Source of the DNA: Elephas maximus indicus
Lineage: Eukaryota > Chordata > Mammalia > Proboscidea > Elephantidae
NCBI RefSeq assembly: GCF_024166365.1
Contig: NC_064822.1
Coordinates: 103,536,823 to 103,600,822 of the forward strand
Direction: 5' to 3'
Length of the DNA: 64,000 nucleotides
The notes below the pieces were generated by a model that made no database searches, had not been told where the DNA came from, and saw nothing but the letters and a program-made list of their open reading frames with translations. A program made the translations under genes and the position numbers. Numbering within the stretch: the first letter of the stretch is position 1; every line of letters starts with the position of its first letter. Of this stretch, positions 36,244 through 47,629 are shown one piece after another.

Positions 36244-37218
36244 AATAAAGAAAAGTCATGATGGAGAATTCAGAGAGAAATTCATGTAGCAAGACACTGA
36301 GGAGAATGTCCTGACTGCTCATTATATCAAATTTGGCAGAATAAATCAGCAATACCTAAGAAAGCAACATAGACCTATTATAGAGTGTATCCTTGAGTTC
36401 AGCCCCACTCAGAGGCAGAGAATGGACTAAATATTCTTGTCAAACAATGTTCATCTATAATTCTGTCATATGTGTGTGCTGTGTGTTTGCTCATGTTTGT
36501 GTGCATATGAGTTTATGAATTTGCGTATGTGTATGTGTTTGTGTGTGTGTGAAGTTTGGTTCAGTGCAAATAATCTATCATTATTTGTAGATAAGCTTGG
36601 GAAAGGCACTGAAAGCTATAGCTTTTCTAAATAGAAAAGTACCTGAATCTTTTGTGGTGAAAGGTCAAAATGAGTTCATAGGTACATAGGGTAATGAGGT
36701 CTGGTTAGATTTTCTGGCAGATAAATGACTGAGTCACCCTAATTAGAACGAAACCTTCCCAGACATTTACTGTTACAGAGAGCTAAATCTGGGAACTAAT
36801 GCCTTTGGAGAAAGCCACTCCTAGCATAGCTGACCTGATTGTACTCATTTCTCACTTTTAAGCAGGCCCACAGTCTCAGGAAGAAGGGCACTCTTAGGAA
36901 AACAGGACAGAAAGAACAGAAATACCAGGATAATGCAGAGCCTGAGTGGATCTCATGCAATCACTTGACCAGTGACTGAGTCTTCGGCTGAAGGACTGAA
37001 GTTCTTTTCAGAACACTTCCATAAGGCTCAAAAGGGGGACATGGGATGAAAAATGCGTGGGAATGTCTCCAAATGAGCAGATATAGGTTAGAATCTGGGT
37101 AGATTTGCAAAATAGGGCCAGTTTGGTGGCTTCTGCCTTCCCTTTTTGCATCCTTCCCAATCTTTGATGCTCCTGCTCCTATCTAAGTGCCCAGGGTCAC
37201 ACTGTTTTCTTGGAGGAG

Positions 37219-37394
37219 TGATTCCGACTCAAAGCAACCCTATGAGACAGAATAGAACTGCCTCATAGGGTTACCAAGGCTGTAGTCTTTACAGAAGCCA
37301 ACTGCCACGTCTTTCTCCTTAGGAGCGGCTAGTGATTCAAACCATGGTCCTTTCAATTAGCAGCCAAGCACTTAACCACTGCATCATGAGGGCC
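37219..37394 (-). mobile_element. AfroSINE, minus, ancestral (I2), tail clipped
   Basis: Copy of the SINE downstream of every OR. The outer part of its A-rich tail, and the flank seen elsewhere, are missing. Confidence 0.82.
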
Positions 37395-37937
37395 AGTAAC
37401 AATTTGCTGAAACTGAATTTTCCTAAATGTCCTTTATCCTAATTATACATTTCTACAGCAATACTTTTATCTAGACTCTATCATCAAAATGTTTCCAAAT
37501 TTCATATAGGAGAGAAACATTTGAGCCCATTTAGTATTTTAGGATATTTTTCTCTTCCCTTTTGGAGGATTTAAGAGATTATTAGTCAATTGATTCAAAG
37601 GCATTTCACCTTGAAATGATAATTTTTATCATTTTATTTTAAATATTTTATTGTGCATTAGGTGAAAGTTTACAGAGCAAATCAATTTCCCATTGGATAG
37701 TGTGTACAAAAAGTGTTCCCTGACATTGGTTTCATTCCCCACAGTGTGTCAGCCCTTTCCCCATTTTGGTCCTGGATTCCCAGTTTCCTTTCCTCTTGAT
37801 TTCTACACCTTCTTCCCTTCTCATCTTTGCTTTTGGACAAATGTTGCCCTTTGGACCTCATATAATTGTTTTATTCTAAGGAGCATGTTCTTCTCAGATG
37901 TTATTTTATATTTTATGGGTTTGTCTACGGTTTTTTT

Positions 37938-38093
37938 GGAAACCCTGGTGGCATAGTGGCTAAGTGCTACAGCTGCTAACCAAGAAGTCAGCAGTTCAAA
38001 TCCACCAGGTGCTCCTTGGAAGCTCTGTGAGGGCAGCTGTACTCTGTCATATAGGGTCACTATGAGTCGGAATTGACTCGACGGCAATGGGTT
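37938..38093 (+). mobile_element. AfroSINE shared with spacer I3
   Basis: Complete short-type SINE (ggaaaccctggtggcatag to acggcaatgggtt). It is flanked by tgtctacggttt (37922-37933) and tgtctgtggttt (38094-38105). The same insertion at the same site is at 52775-52940. I1, J1, J2 and J3 have the empty site. Confidence 0.93.
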
Positions 38094-38219
38094 TGTCTGT
38101 GGTTTGGCAGAAAAAGTGGCCTCCAGGAATAGCTTCAGTTCCAGGCCAGAATAGTGTCTTAAGTCCATAGCCTTGGAGGTTCCTCCAGCCTCTGTCAGAC
38201 TAGTAAATCCGATCTTTTT

Positions 38220-38755
38220 CGTATGTGTATGCTTTAAGTGAAAGTTTACAAATCAAGTCAGACTCTCATACAAAAAGTTATACACACCTTGCCATGTACT
38301 CCTAGCTGCTCTCCCCCTAATGAGACAGCACATTTCTCCTCTCCACCCTGTATTCCCTGTGTCCACTCAACCAGCTCCTGTGCCCCTCTTCCTTTTCATC
38401 TCACCTCCTGACAGGAGTTGCCCACCTAATCTCATGTGTCTACTTTAGCCAAAGAAGCTCACTTCTCACCAGTATCATTATCTATCTTATAGTTCAGTCC
38501 AATCCCTGTCTGGAGAGTTGGTTTCAGGAATGTTTCCAATCTTTGGGCTAACAAAGGGTCTGGGAACCATGACCTCGAGGGTCCCTCTATTCTCAGTCAG
38601 ACCATTAAGCCTGGCCTTTTTTCGAGAATTTGAGGTCCGTACCCCACTGTTCTCCTGCTCCATCACGGATTCTCTGTTGTATTCTCTGTCAGGGCAGTGA
38701 TCGGTTTTAGCCAGGCACCATCTACTTATTCCAGTATCAGGCTAATGGAGTCAAG
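38220..38755 (-). mobile_element. 5'-truncated L1 3'UTR insertion, private to I2
   Basis: Minus-strand L1 3' end (tgctttaagtgaaagtttac), flanked by a 12-bp duplication differing at one base (tccgatcttttt 38208-38219, tctgatcttttt 38756-38767). Its body matches the 3'UTR of the L1 at 55841. Confidence 0.9.
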
Positions 38756-39607
38756 TCTGATCTTTTTTGTGAATTTGATTTTTTCTTCTACAATTTTTCT
38801 CCTGCTCTGTCTGGGACCCTCTGTTGTGAACCCAGTCAGAGCAGTTGGTAGTGGTAGTCAGGCACCATCTAGTTCTTCTGGTCCAGGTCATGTAGGGTGT
38901 GGTTCATGTAGTCCATTAATCCTTTGGACTAATTACTCCTTTTAGTCTTTTTTTTTTTTTAGTCTTTGGCTTTCTTCATTCTCCCTTGCTCCAGATGATA
39001 AGACACCATTCTCTGTGTCTTACATGGCTGTTCTTAAGCTTTTAAACCCCAGACACAACTCATGAAAGCAGGATGCAGAACTTTGTCTTATGATATATGT
39101 CAGGCCAATTGAGATAAATGTCCCCTGAGACTATGGTCCTTCACCTTTGAGCCTAAGAACTTCCTCCAGCAAGGCATGAAGTCATAACTTTTAAATGCTT
39201 ATCAGTATGCTATCTTTAATATAATATTTACCAAGGCTGTATTTTTTAAAAAGATTGCTTCCCTCTTTGCTATTTTTACTCACTTTTGTATACATGTTAC
39301 CACATTAAAAATTATGGATCATTTTGGCACCTGCTCAACATTCAATTTTGAATAATAAGGTATTGCTCTGCCAACAGCAAGTGTGACAGTATGGCATGGA
39401 TACAACACAATACAGTATGGCATTTTTGTTGTTCTCTTTCAGTTACCTTTCCACTATATTAAAAACAAAAGGTTAACTAGGTCGTGTTGTACTCATTAAC
39501 GTTTGCCAATATTTTCCAATTTTAATTAAATCGCATTTAAATTATCAAAAGTTTTCATGCACAGAAATGATATGTCAATCTTTCCTGCTTTCTTGAAATC
39601 TTATATT

Positions 39608-39642
39608 TATGAGTAAATAAAAAATTCTTGTATTTACTCATA
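39608..39642. repeat. 12-bp perfect inverted repeat, lineage-specific
   Basis: tatgagtaaata (39608-39619) and its exact reverse complement tatttactcata (39631-39642) replace the plain atttatgagtaattttctt of other spacers. Confidence 0.85.
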
Positions 39643-40015
39643 CAATTCTTGGTGCCTCCTTTACTTGACTTTAGGGAGGAAAGTCACCCATCCCTTCCGC
39701 ACAAGAAGGGGAGGATGTTGCAAATGTACTGCAATACCCCACAAGGGCTGGGATATCAAGACTCCGTCTTTCTCCTCTAGCCTTATAGAATTCCTTTCAT
39801 GTACTGTTAAGTATGTGTCAGCTAATGATTCCACTAGTATATCCATTGTACCACCTGGGAATAAGCCAAAGAGCTAAGTGACTGGCCACAGTTGTTGGCA
39901 GGTTATTGGGAAGGCTCCATTGAGGTTACAAATAACAAACTGCCCTTCAACTGGGGAGGATGAAAAAGGAGAGCAGCCAACTTTAGTATTTTCAAATGAC
40001 TATTACACCACAAGA

Positions 40016-40190
40016 AAGGAAACCCTGATGTTGGAATGGTTAAGAGCTACCTCTGCTAACCAAAAGGTCGGCAGCTTGAATCTACCAGGTGCTCCTTGGA
40101 AACTCTATGGGCAGTTCTACTCTGTCCTACAGGATAGCTATGAGGCGGAATTGACTCAACATAGTGGGTTTGTTTTTTTTTTTGTTGTTG
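40016..40190 (+). mobile_element. AfroSINE shared with spacer I0
   Basis: Same SINE and site as 6797-6955 (ggaaaccctgatgttggaat, then aaccaaaaggtcggcagc). Its 3' end has a T/G-rich run (ttttttttttgttgttgttg) before the flank resumes. Confidence 0.88.
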
Positions 40191-40498
40191 TTGTTCCCTA
40201 AAAAGTGGCAACTGTAGCAAGAACACTTTTAACCTGATAGGGGATTATCCTGCCTGAGGGTTTATTAATAAAGATGATAATAGTGATGATAATTTACATT
40301 GAGCAATATTGTACAGGTTTGGAAAATGTACACTATATACGTTATAATATTTAATTCTCTTAAAACCCTAAGAGGGTGGTATATTATTCCAATTTTAAGA
40401 ATGTAAACGAAGACCTGAGAGCCTACATCCTTAGTCTTTGCACCACATTGTCTACTCACGTTTTGGGTTCGTTATTAAGAAATACCCATATTTTATCA

Positions 40499-40783
40499 GA
40501 TACATGAGACCAAATGGCTGGCTCCTGTAGGGAGGCAGGATGAGAAGGCAGGAAAGGACAGGAACTGATTGAATAGACACAGGGAACCTGGGGTGGAAAG
40601 GGGAATGTGCTATCATATTGTGGGGATTGCAGCTAATGTCACAAAACAATAGGTATATAAATTTTTGCATGAGAAATTAACTTAAAGCACAATTGAAAAT
40701 AATAATAAATAATTGCCTACGTAATTGAAACAACTTAATTAAATATTCATTAAGAACAACATTAGCGAGCAAAATAAAAAAAA
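40499..40783 (+). mobile_element. 5'-truncated L1 with 3' transduction (A3 copy)
   Basis: Same event as 7227 and 25681. Target duplications are at 40479-40498 and 40784-40803, with the transduced segment cctacgtaattgaaacaact between the A-rich stretch and the final A-run. Confidence 0.82.
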
Positions 40784-41250
40784 GAAATATCCATTTTTTA
40801 TCAAAAATACCCTTCTATTTCTCAATCCTGATACTTTGACTAGACTGCTACCTCAGTATAAATGGGCTTCCATTCCCTGACTCCTTTGAGACATCATCCT
40901 AACACGTTGCCATCAAGGCAACAATCCTTAAAAAATTTCCTTAGCTATCTTCAACATGCTGACATTACTGACTTGTTCTAAATCATACTTGGAGCTCCCA
41001 TTACAGTAAATCACACTTTGGTTAATTGCTTGTTTTTATTTTTGTGTTCTTTGTGCTGCAATTTTTTTTAAATATAGGCATGTATCTTATTCACCTTTAT
41101 GTTCCAAATGAATCCCACAAAACTTAGCCTATATTTCCTAGATGATTGTGATATTTAATGAGAATCGATGCAGTGTGAAAATTGGTTGGAGGACGATAGA
41201 AATTTCACTGCCATGTTTTTCTGTATCATTTTAGGGATAGAAATTTGTAA

Positions 41251-42203
41251 ATGGCATTGAGGAATCACAGCACCATCACTGAGTTCATCCTTCTTGGGCT
41301 GTCTGCTGACCCCAAGATCCAGGCTCTACTCTTTGTGCTCTTCCTGAGGATTTACCTCCTGACCATGCTGGGGAACCTGATGATGTTGCTGGTAATCAGG
41401 ACTGATTCTCACCTCTACTCACCCATGTACTTCTTCCTGAGCCACTTCTCTTTCATTGATCTCTGCTTCTCATCAGTCACCTTGTCCAAGATGCTGGAGA
41501 ACTTCCTGTCTCAGAAGAAAACCATCTCAGTAAGGAGCTCCGTGGCTCAAATATTCTTTGTGTTTATCACTGGAGGGACTGAAATCTGTCTTCTCTCAGT
41601 GATGACCTATGACTGCTATGCTGCCATCTGCCACCCTCTGCTCTATGGCCAGATGATGAGTAAACAGCGGTGTGTGCAGCTTGTGTGGGGCTCATGGGGC
41701 CTGGGCTTTCTGGGCACAGTCATCAATGTCCCTCTAGCAATGAAAATGGACTTCTGTGATACCTACAACATCCCACTCTATAGCTGTGAGTTGCCCTCTA
41801 TCTTCCTTCTGCCTTGCTCTGATGTCTCCACCAACTTCCTTGTCATACTGTGTTCCACCATCCCACATGCACTTATAACTATCCTTTCAATCTTTTTCTC
41901 TTACATCTGCATCATCTTCACCATCCTTAGCATCACCTCCACTTCTGGCAGAAGCAAGACCTTCTCCTCATGCTCCTCCCACCTCATTGCAGTGATCTTC
42001 TTCTATGGGTCAGTTTTTCTCCAGTATTTCATGCCACCTCAGGCTCGCCCCTTCAGGTGATCTCTGTGCAGCACGGTGTGATCACTCCCATGCTGGATCC
42101 CCTTGTCTACAGCCAGAAGAACAAGGAGGTGAAGGAAGCTATGAGAAGCACTCTGGGAAAGTATTTACAATGTATTCAGTGGCACTATAAAGAGAAAGGA
42201 TGA
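41251..42203 (+). pseudogene. Olfactory receptor A3, OR8S1-like pseudogene
   Basis: The acceptor (AG 41233-41234) and ATG are intact and the frame is open for about 265 codons, giving a 269-codon truncated ORF. A 1-nt loss near 42043 (atgccacctcagg against attccaacctcagg) then shifts the frame before TM7. The rest of the gene ([14 protein letters not shown] to the A-type stop at 42203) is in another frame. Cys97, needed for the TM3-loop disulfide, is Ser (VRSSVAQ), and DRY reads DCY. Both argue against function even before the shift. The 5' two-thirds look A-type (GQMMSKQRC, as in A2), but from about 41785 to 42075 the sequence is nearly that of B2, including a shared 3-nt loss. AATAAA has become TATAAA. 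Confidence 0.92.
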
Positions 42204-42424
42204 TGGGGAATTTGATAGAAATACTTGTAGCGAGACATTAAAGACAACTTCCTGAATGCTTGTATAGCCTTTGGCAAAACAATTCAGAAATACCTAAGAA
42301 AGAAACACAGACCTATTATAGAGTGGATCATTGAGCTCAGTTCCACTCAGAGGCAAATGAATGGATTAAATATTCATGTTAAACCATAAAATTTTGTTAT
42401 GAGCATGTTCACCAATAATTCTTT

Positions 42425-42512
42425 TATATGTGTGTGTGTTGTGTGTTTGCTCATGTGTGACTAAGTGTGTGTTTATGTGTTGGAGTATGCATGTATGCGT
42501 GTGTGTATGAAG
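42425..42512 (+). repeat. (TG)n-rich tract in A3 3' flank
   Basis: A degenerate TG tract without the long pure core seen after A1 and A2. Confidence 0.8.
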
Positions 42513-43219
42513 GTCGGCTTGGTATAAATTATCTGACCGCTGTTTGTAGTTAAATTTGGGAAAGGCGCTGAAAGCTATAGTTTTTAAATAAAATGGTGCC
42601 CATATGTTTTAAGGAGAAAAGTCCTAATGAGTTCATAGCGGCACAAGGTAATGAGTTCTGGTTAAAGTTGCAGAAAGAGAAATGAATGAGTCACCTATTA
42701 GAGCATTTCTATTAGAGGAATGAAAGCTTCCCAGGTGTTTGCTGTTACATGGAGCTTAATCTGGGAACTAAGGCCTTTGGAGAAGACCACTCCTACCATA
42801 GCTGACCTGGTTGTATTCATTTCCCAGTTTTAAGCAGGCCCACAGCCTCTGGAAGAAGGACACTCTTAGGAAAATAGGACAGAAAAGAAGAGAAATACCA
42901 GGACAATGCAGAACCTGAGTGCATCTCAGGTAATCACTCTACCAGTGACTTTATGGGTTTTCAGCTGAAGGACTGAAGTTCTTTTCAGAACTCTTACAAA
43001 GGGCTCAAATGTGAGATGTGGGATGAAAGGAATGTTTGGGAATGTTTCCAAACAAGCAGATACAGGTTAGATTCTGGGCAGAATTATAAAATAGAACATA
43101 TCTGGTGGCCTCTGCCTTCCCTTTGTGATCCTTTCCAATCTTTGATGCTCCTGCTCCTATCTAAGTGCCCAGGGCCACACTATTTTCCTTGTGGGAGTCT
43201 TACATTTCCTTAGGTGCCC

Positions 43220-43454
43220 AAACAAACAAACAAAAAACAAACCAAACCCTTTGCCATCGAGTGGATTCTGACTCATAAAAAAAAGTCATAGTGACCCTAT
43301 AAGACAGTGCAGAACTGCTCCATAGGGTTTCCAATGCTGTAGTCTTTATGGAAGCCAACTGCCACATCTTTCTCCCAAAGAGTGGCTGGTAGGCTCATAC
43401 CTCTGTCCTTTCAGTTAGCAGCCAAGTGCTTAATCACTGCACTACCAGAGCTCC
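43220..43454 (-). mobile_element. AfroSINE, minus, ancestral (J3)
   Basis: Copy of the SINE downstream of every OR. It has a small A-rich gain with a repeated tcata (43272-43290) inside the tail. Confidence 0.86.
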
Positions 43455-43699
43455 TTTCTAACTTGCCTGGTTGTCCAATAACAATTTGCTGAAACTGAAT
43501 TTTCCTAAATGTGCTTCATCATAATTGTGCATTTCTGTAGTAATACATTTATCTAGACTCTATCATCATAGTTTTTCCAAATTTCACATAGGAGTAAAAC
43601 ATTTGAGCCCCTGTAATATTTTCTCTTCCCTTTTGGAGAATTAAAAAAATTAATAGTTAATTGGTTCAAAGGTGTTTCACCTTGAAATCATAATTTTTG

Positions 43700-44500
43700 T
43701 TCTTCTATGTTAAAATTTTATTGTGCATTAGGCGAAAGTTTACATAGTAAATTTGTTTTCCCAATCGATAGTGTGTACAAAACATGTTCCATGACTTCGG
43801 TTTCATCCACCACAATGTGTCAGCTCTTTCCCAAGTTTCGTCCTAGATTTCCAGTTTCCTTTCCTCCTGATTTTCTACCGCTTCCTCCCTTCTTGACTTT
43901 GTTTTTGGACAAGTGTTGCCCTTTGGATCTTATATAACTGAATAGTCAAAGAAGCACATTCCTCTTCACTATTGTTGTTTAATTTGTGAGCTTGTCTATG
44001 GTTTGCCAGAAAGATGGTCTCCAGGAATAGTTTTAGTTCCAGGTCAGAAGGGTGTCTTAAGATCATAGTCTCAGGGGTTTCTCCAGTCTCTGTCAGACCA
44101 GTAATTCAGGTCATTTTTGTGAATTTGATTTTTTGTTCTACACTTTTTCTTCCATTCTGTCTGGGACCCTCTCTTGTGATCCCAGTCAGAATGGTCAGTA
44201 GTGGTGGCCAGGTACCATGTAGTTCTTCTGGTCTCCAGGTCATGTAGAGTGTGGTTCATGTAACCCATTAGTCCTTTGGACTAAGTACTCCTTTGAGTCT
44301 TTGGCTTTCTTCACTCCCTTTTGCTCCAGATGGTAACACACCAATAGTTGTGTCTTCCATGGCTGCTTTTAAGCTTTTAAGACCCCAGACAGAACCCACT
44401 AAAGTAGGATGGAGAACTTTGTCTTTATGAAATCTGTTGTACAAATTGACATAGATGTCTCCTGAGTCTATGGTCCCTTTTCTTTGAGCCTAGGAACTTC
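43700..44500 (-). mobile_element. Old L1 3'-end fragment (J3)
   Basis: Same block as 19205-19993 without nested insertions. It is nearly identical to the J2 copy over gtaacacaccaatagttgtg and its flanks. Confidence 0.65.
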
Positions 44501-45416
44501 CTCCCACAAGGTTGAAGTCATAATTTTTAAACTCTTATCAGCATCCTATCTTTAATATGATATTCACCAAGCATATATTTTTAAAACTGTTGCTTCCCTT
44601 TTTTGCTGCTTTTATTCATATTTGTATACATTTTACCACATAAAAATTATGGATCATTTTGACACCACTCAATATTAAATTTTGAATAATAAGGTATTGC
44701 TCTGTTGACAGCAAGTGTGACACTATGGCATGGATACAATACAGTACGGTATGACATTTGTTCTTCCCTTCTAGTTACCTAAGTTAAATAGGTCACACTG
44801 TACTCATAAATGTTAGCCAATATTTTCCAATTTTAAAGATATTGAATTTAAATTATCAAAAGTTTACATACACAGAAATGATATGTTAATGTTCCTTGCT
44901 TTCACAAAATCTTGTATTTATGAGTAATTTTCTTGTTGCCTCCTTTACTTGACTTCATGGAGGGAAGTCACCCATTTCTCCCTTACAAGGAGGAGAGGAA
45001 TGTGAAAATATATTGTAATACCCCACAAGGGCTAAGACTTCAAGACACCCTCTTTCTTCTCTAGTCCCCTAGAATTTCTTTTATGTACTGTTAAGTATGT
45101 GTCGGGTAGTGATTCCAGTAATAGACCTATTGTACCACCTGGAAGTAAGCCAAGTCAAGAAATGTCTGGCCACGGTTGTTGGCAGTTGTATTTAAAATGG
45201 AAAAATTTAGCATCTCTTCCACTGGGAGCGCTATTACCAATTCCAGCCCAAGAGGAAAAAATCCCATTGATATATTATTTTGGTTTTTTATACCTTATAA
45301 AATTAATACAACATATACAATTTTATATGCAGATATTTTACTTAACTTATATTGTCAGTACTTTTACGTTAATGAAAATCTTTTGTAAATACCAGTTTTA
45401 ATTATTTTAAGAATCT

Positions 45417-45443
45417 ATTAAGCATTTTTTTTTTATTAAGCAT
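45417..45443. repeat. Nine-T insertion flanked by a 9-bp duplication
   Basis: attaagcat (45417-45425), then nine T, then attaagcat (45435-45443). Other spacers have a single ctattaagcatatattcc here. Confidence 0.85.
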
Positions 45444-45814
45444 ATATTCCAAAGTGTACTTAGCAATTTTACACCATTGCAAATATTTTAATAGGTCACC
45501 GTTAAAATTTATTTCCTCAAATATTTTAGAATACAGTTCAAGATAGCGTTTTCAGGTTTTAAAATAACAATATATGAAATATCTCACTCCAAAGATTGTT
45601 TTTTAAGTGTATAATTAGTCTGAGAATTGGAATTATTGGATCAGTACATAGAAAGTTTGTCAAACATCTTCACAAATATTGGCAGAGTACTTTGCAAAGA
45701 GTTTTATCATTTTACTGTGATGCCAGCAGTGTATGTAAATCCTCAGTCTCCCCACTGTAGCTTGTATTAGATATACTGCATTCAAAACACAGGCATGCTA
45801 ATCAAATTTTTGCA

Positions 45815-46195
45815 AGAGGTACAAAGATACAATTTGCAAAAGGGGAAACAGAGTTGTCCAGTAAATATACCAAAAGTATTCAGTCTACTGAATGCAAAAT
45901 GTAAATTAAAATGTAATATAACTTTTGACCAAGAAATTTTAAAGAATAAGTACACCAGTAGTAGCCAATGTTGGTGAGAATCTAAAGAGATAAGCACATT
46001 CATAAGTTTTAGGCAAAAGTGTAAACTGGTTCATCATTTCTGGAAATGATGCCATACTATGTATCAGGAATTTTCACAAAGTTCGTATTTTTTTACCCCA
46101 GTGTTACTAGGTTAAAAAAAGTATTCAGGCATTCCATCAAATTTTAGGTACAGCACCGTTTATCAGAGAGTAATTCATGATAGCAAAGAAACCTC
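45815..46195 (+). mobile_element. Ancient L1 ORF2 remnant (J3)
   Basis: Equivalent of 3095-3490, with atacaatttgcaaaaggggaa and aactggttcatcatttctgg. Confidence 0.5.
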
Positions 46196-46374
46196 TGCAC
46201 TGTACTCTTTAACCATTTACCAGTTTGAGTTAAGTAGTTTAATTAAGGTAAACACATGTTGTTGAGTACTATAATCCATATTTAGAAATAACATTTAGAA
46301 AAGTATCTAATATGAGGAAAGTCTACATATTAAAATGCTAATTTAAAAAGATACTAAACTAAATTCAGATTTAA

Positions 46375-46545
46375 TCCACTGTTTGTCAATATTTAATGTG
46401 CATATGAAAAACCTGGGACTGTGACTGAATGTAAATCCATGTTCAGTAAATCTGGCCTGGGGCCTAAGAGTCTGCATTTCTAACAAGTTCCCCAATGTGT
46501 TAATAATGCTCGTCTGTAGACTATATCTGAGTATTAAGGGTGTAA
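46375..46545 (+). mobile_element. MER5A-like hAT DNA transposon (J3)
   Basis: Same MER5A word order as the other copies. Confidence 0.75.
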
Positions 46546-47089
46546 TCAATTTTGAGAACAAAATTAAGTAGATACACAGATAGGCAGGCAGATAGAGAGA
46601 TAAATAAATATATAGAGAATTAGACAGGTTTAAAGGAAAAATACCTAAATATCAGAGTTTTCTCTAAATGTGATAAATAAGAGAGCATTTTATCTTCTTA
46701 TTTATGGATTTCTTTTACTTGAGCCTGTGCTACTTTTGTTTTAACACTTTTTTTTCTCAACTCGTAAATACTCAATATAGAAACAGAGAGAAATGTCTTG
46801 AAAAGAATAATAGAAATAATACAGAATATTGTCAATTCAAAGAAAACTACTATTTATACTTAGCACATTTTTTTCATATACAGGTATATGGAGACACACA
46901 TATAAAAATTATACAAACGTGTGTACATGATTCATATACAACACTCTTAGATTTTATATATATATAACTTTTATAATGAGATAAATTAGCAAAATAAAAA
47001 TAATTGAAGTTTTACATAGATTTCCTATAGAAAAAAAAATATTTTAGATTTGAGCTGTTTGATGGGGTAGCTACTAACCATTTGAGGCT

Positions 47090-47629
47090 AATTAAAGATG
47101 TGACAGTTTGCTTCTATAAAGATTTGTTGTTGTTGTGTTGTTGTTAGATGCAGTCGACTCGTAGTGACCCTACATACAACAGAAGGAAACAGTGCCTGGC
47201 CCTGCCTCATCCTCAAAATTGTTGTTGAGTTTGAGCCAGGCGTTGCACCCACTTTTTCAATCCATCGCCTTGAGGATCATCCTCTTTTTCACTGACCCTC
47301 TGCCTTTTCAAGTATGATGTCCTTCCCCAGGGGCTTATACATCCTGGAAGCATGTTGAAAGTCTGCGTGAGGGAAATTCTTGCCATTCTTGCTTCTAAGG
47401 AGCATTCTGGCTGTACTTCTTCAAACTCATATTTGTTCCTTCTTTTGGCAGTCCACGGAATGGTCAGTATTCTTGGCCAATACCGTAATTCTAAACCGTG
47501 AATTCTCCTTTGGTCTTCCTTATTCATTGTCCATAAAGATTTAAGCCTTGGAAACTCCGTGGGGAAGTTCTACCCTGTCCTAATGGATCGGTATGAGTCG
47601 GAATCAACTCAGCAGCAATGGGTTTTTTA
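47090..47629 (+). mobile_element. AfroSINE split by RTE (J3)
   Basis: RTE insert 47126-47530, minus, between ctataaagattt and ccataaagattt. The reverse-strand frame reads NKEDQRRIHGLELRYWPRI and ECSLEARMARIS, matching the BovB C-terminal region. Confidence 0.84.

Larger units (their letters stand above)
37635..39145 (-). mobile_element. Old L1 3'-end fragment with two nested insertions (I2)
   Basis: Same block as 19205-19993, split by an AfroSINE (37938-38093) and a younger L1 3' end (38220-38755). The remaining pieces align in order with I1. Confidence 0.65.
36244..41250. repeat. Tandem-array spacer I2 (B2 to A3), shortened by about 4.1 kb
   Basis: OR 3' flank, minus AfroSINE, old L1 3' fragment with a nested AfroSINE and a nested younger L1, then unrecognised DNA to 39900. 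There the sequence jumps to what lies about 170 bp before the A-unit SINE. The ancient L1, MER5A, split AfroSINE/RTE and most upstream DNA of other spacers are missing. After the jump come the AfroSINE shared with I0 and the transducing L1. Confidence 0.85.
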
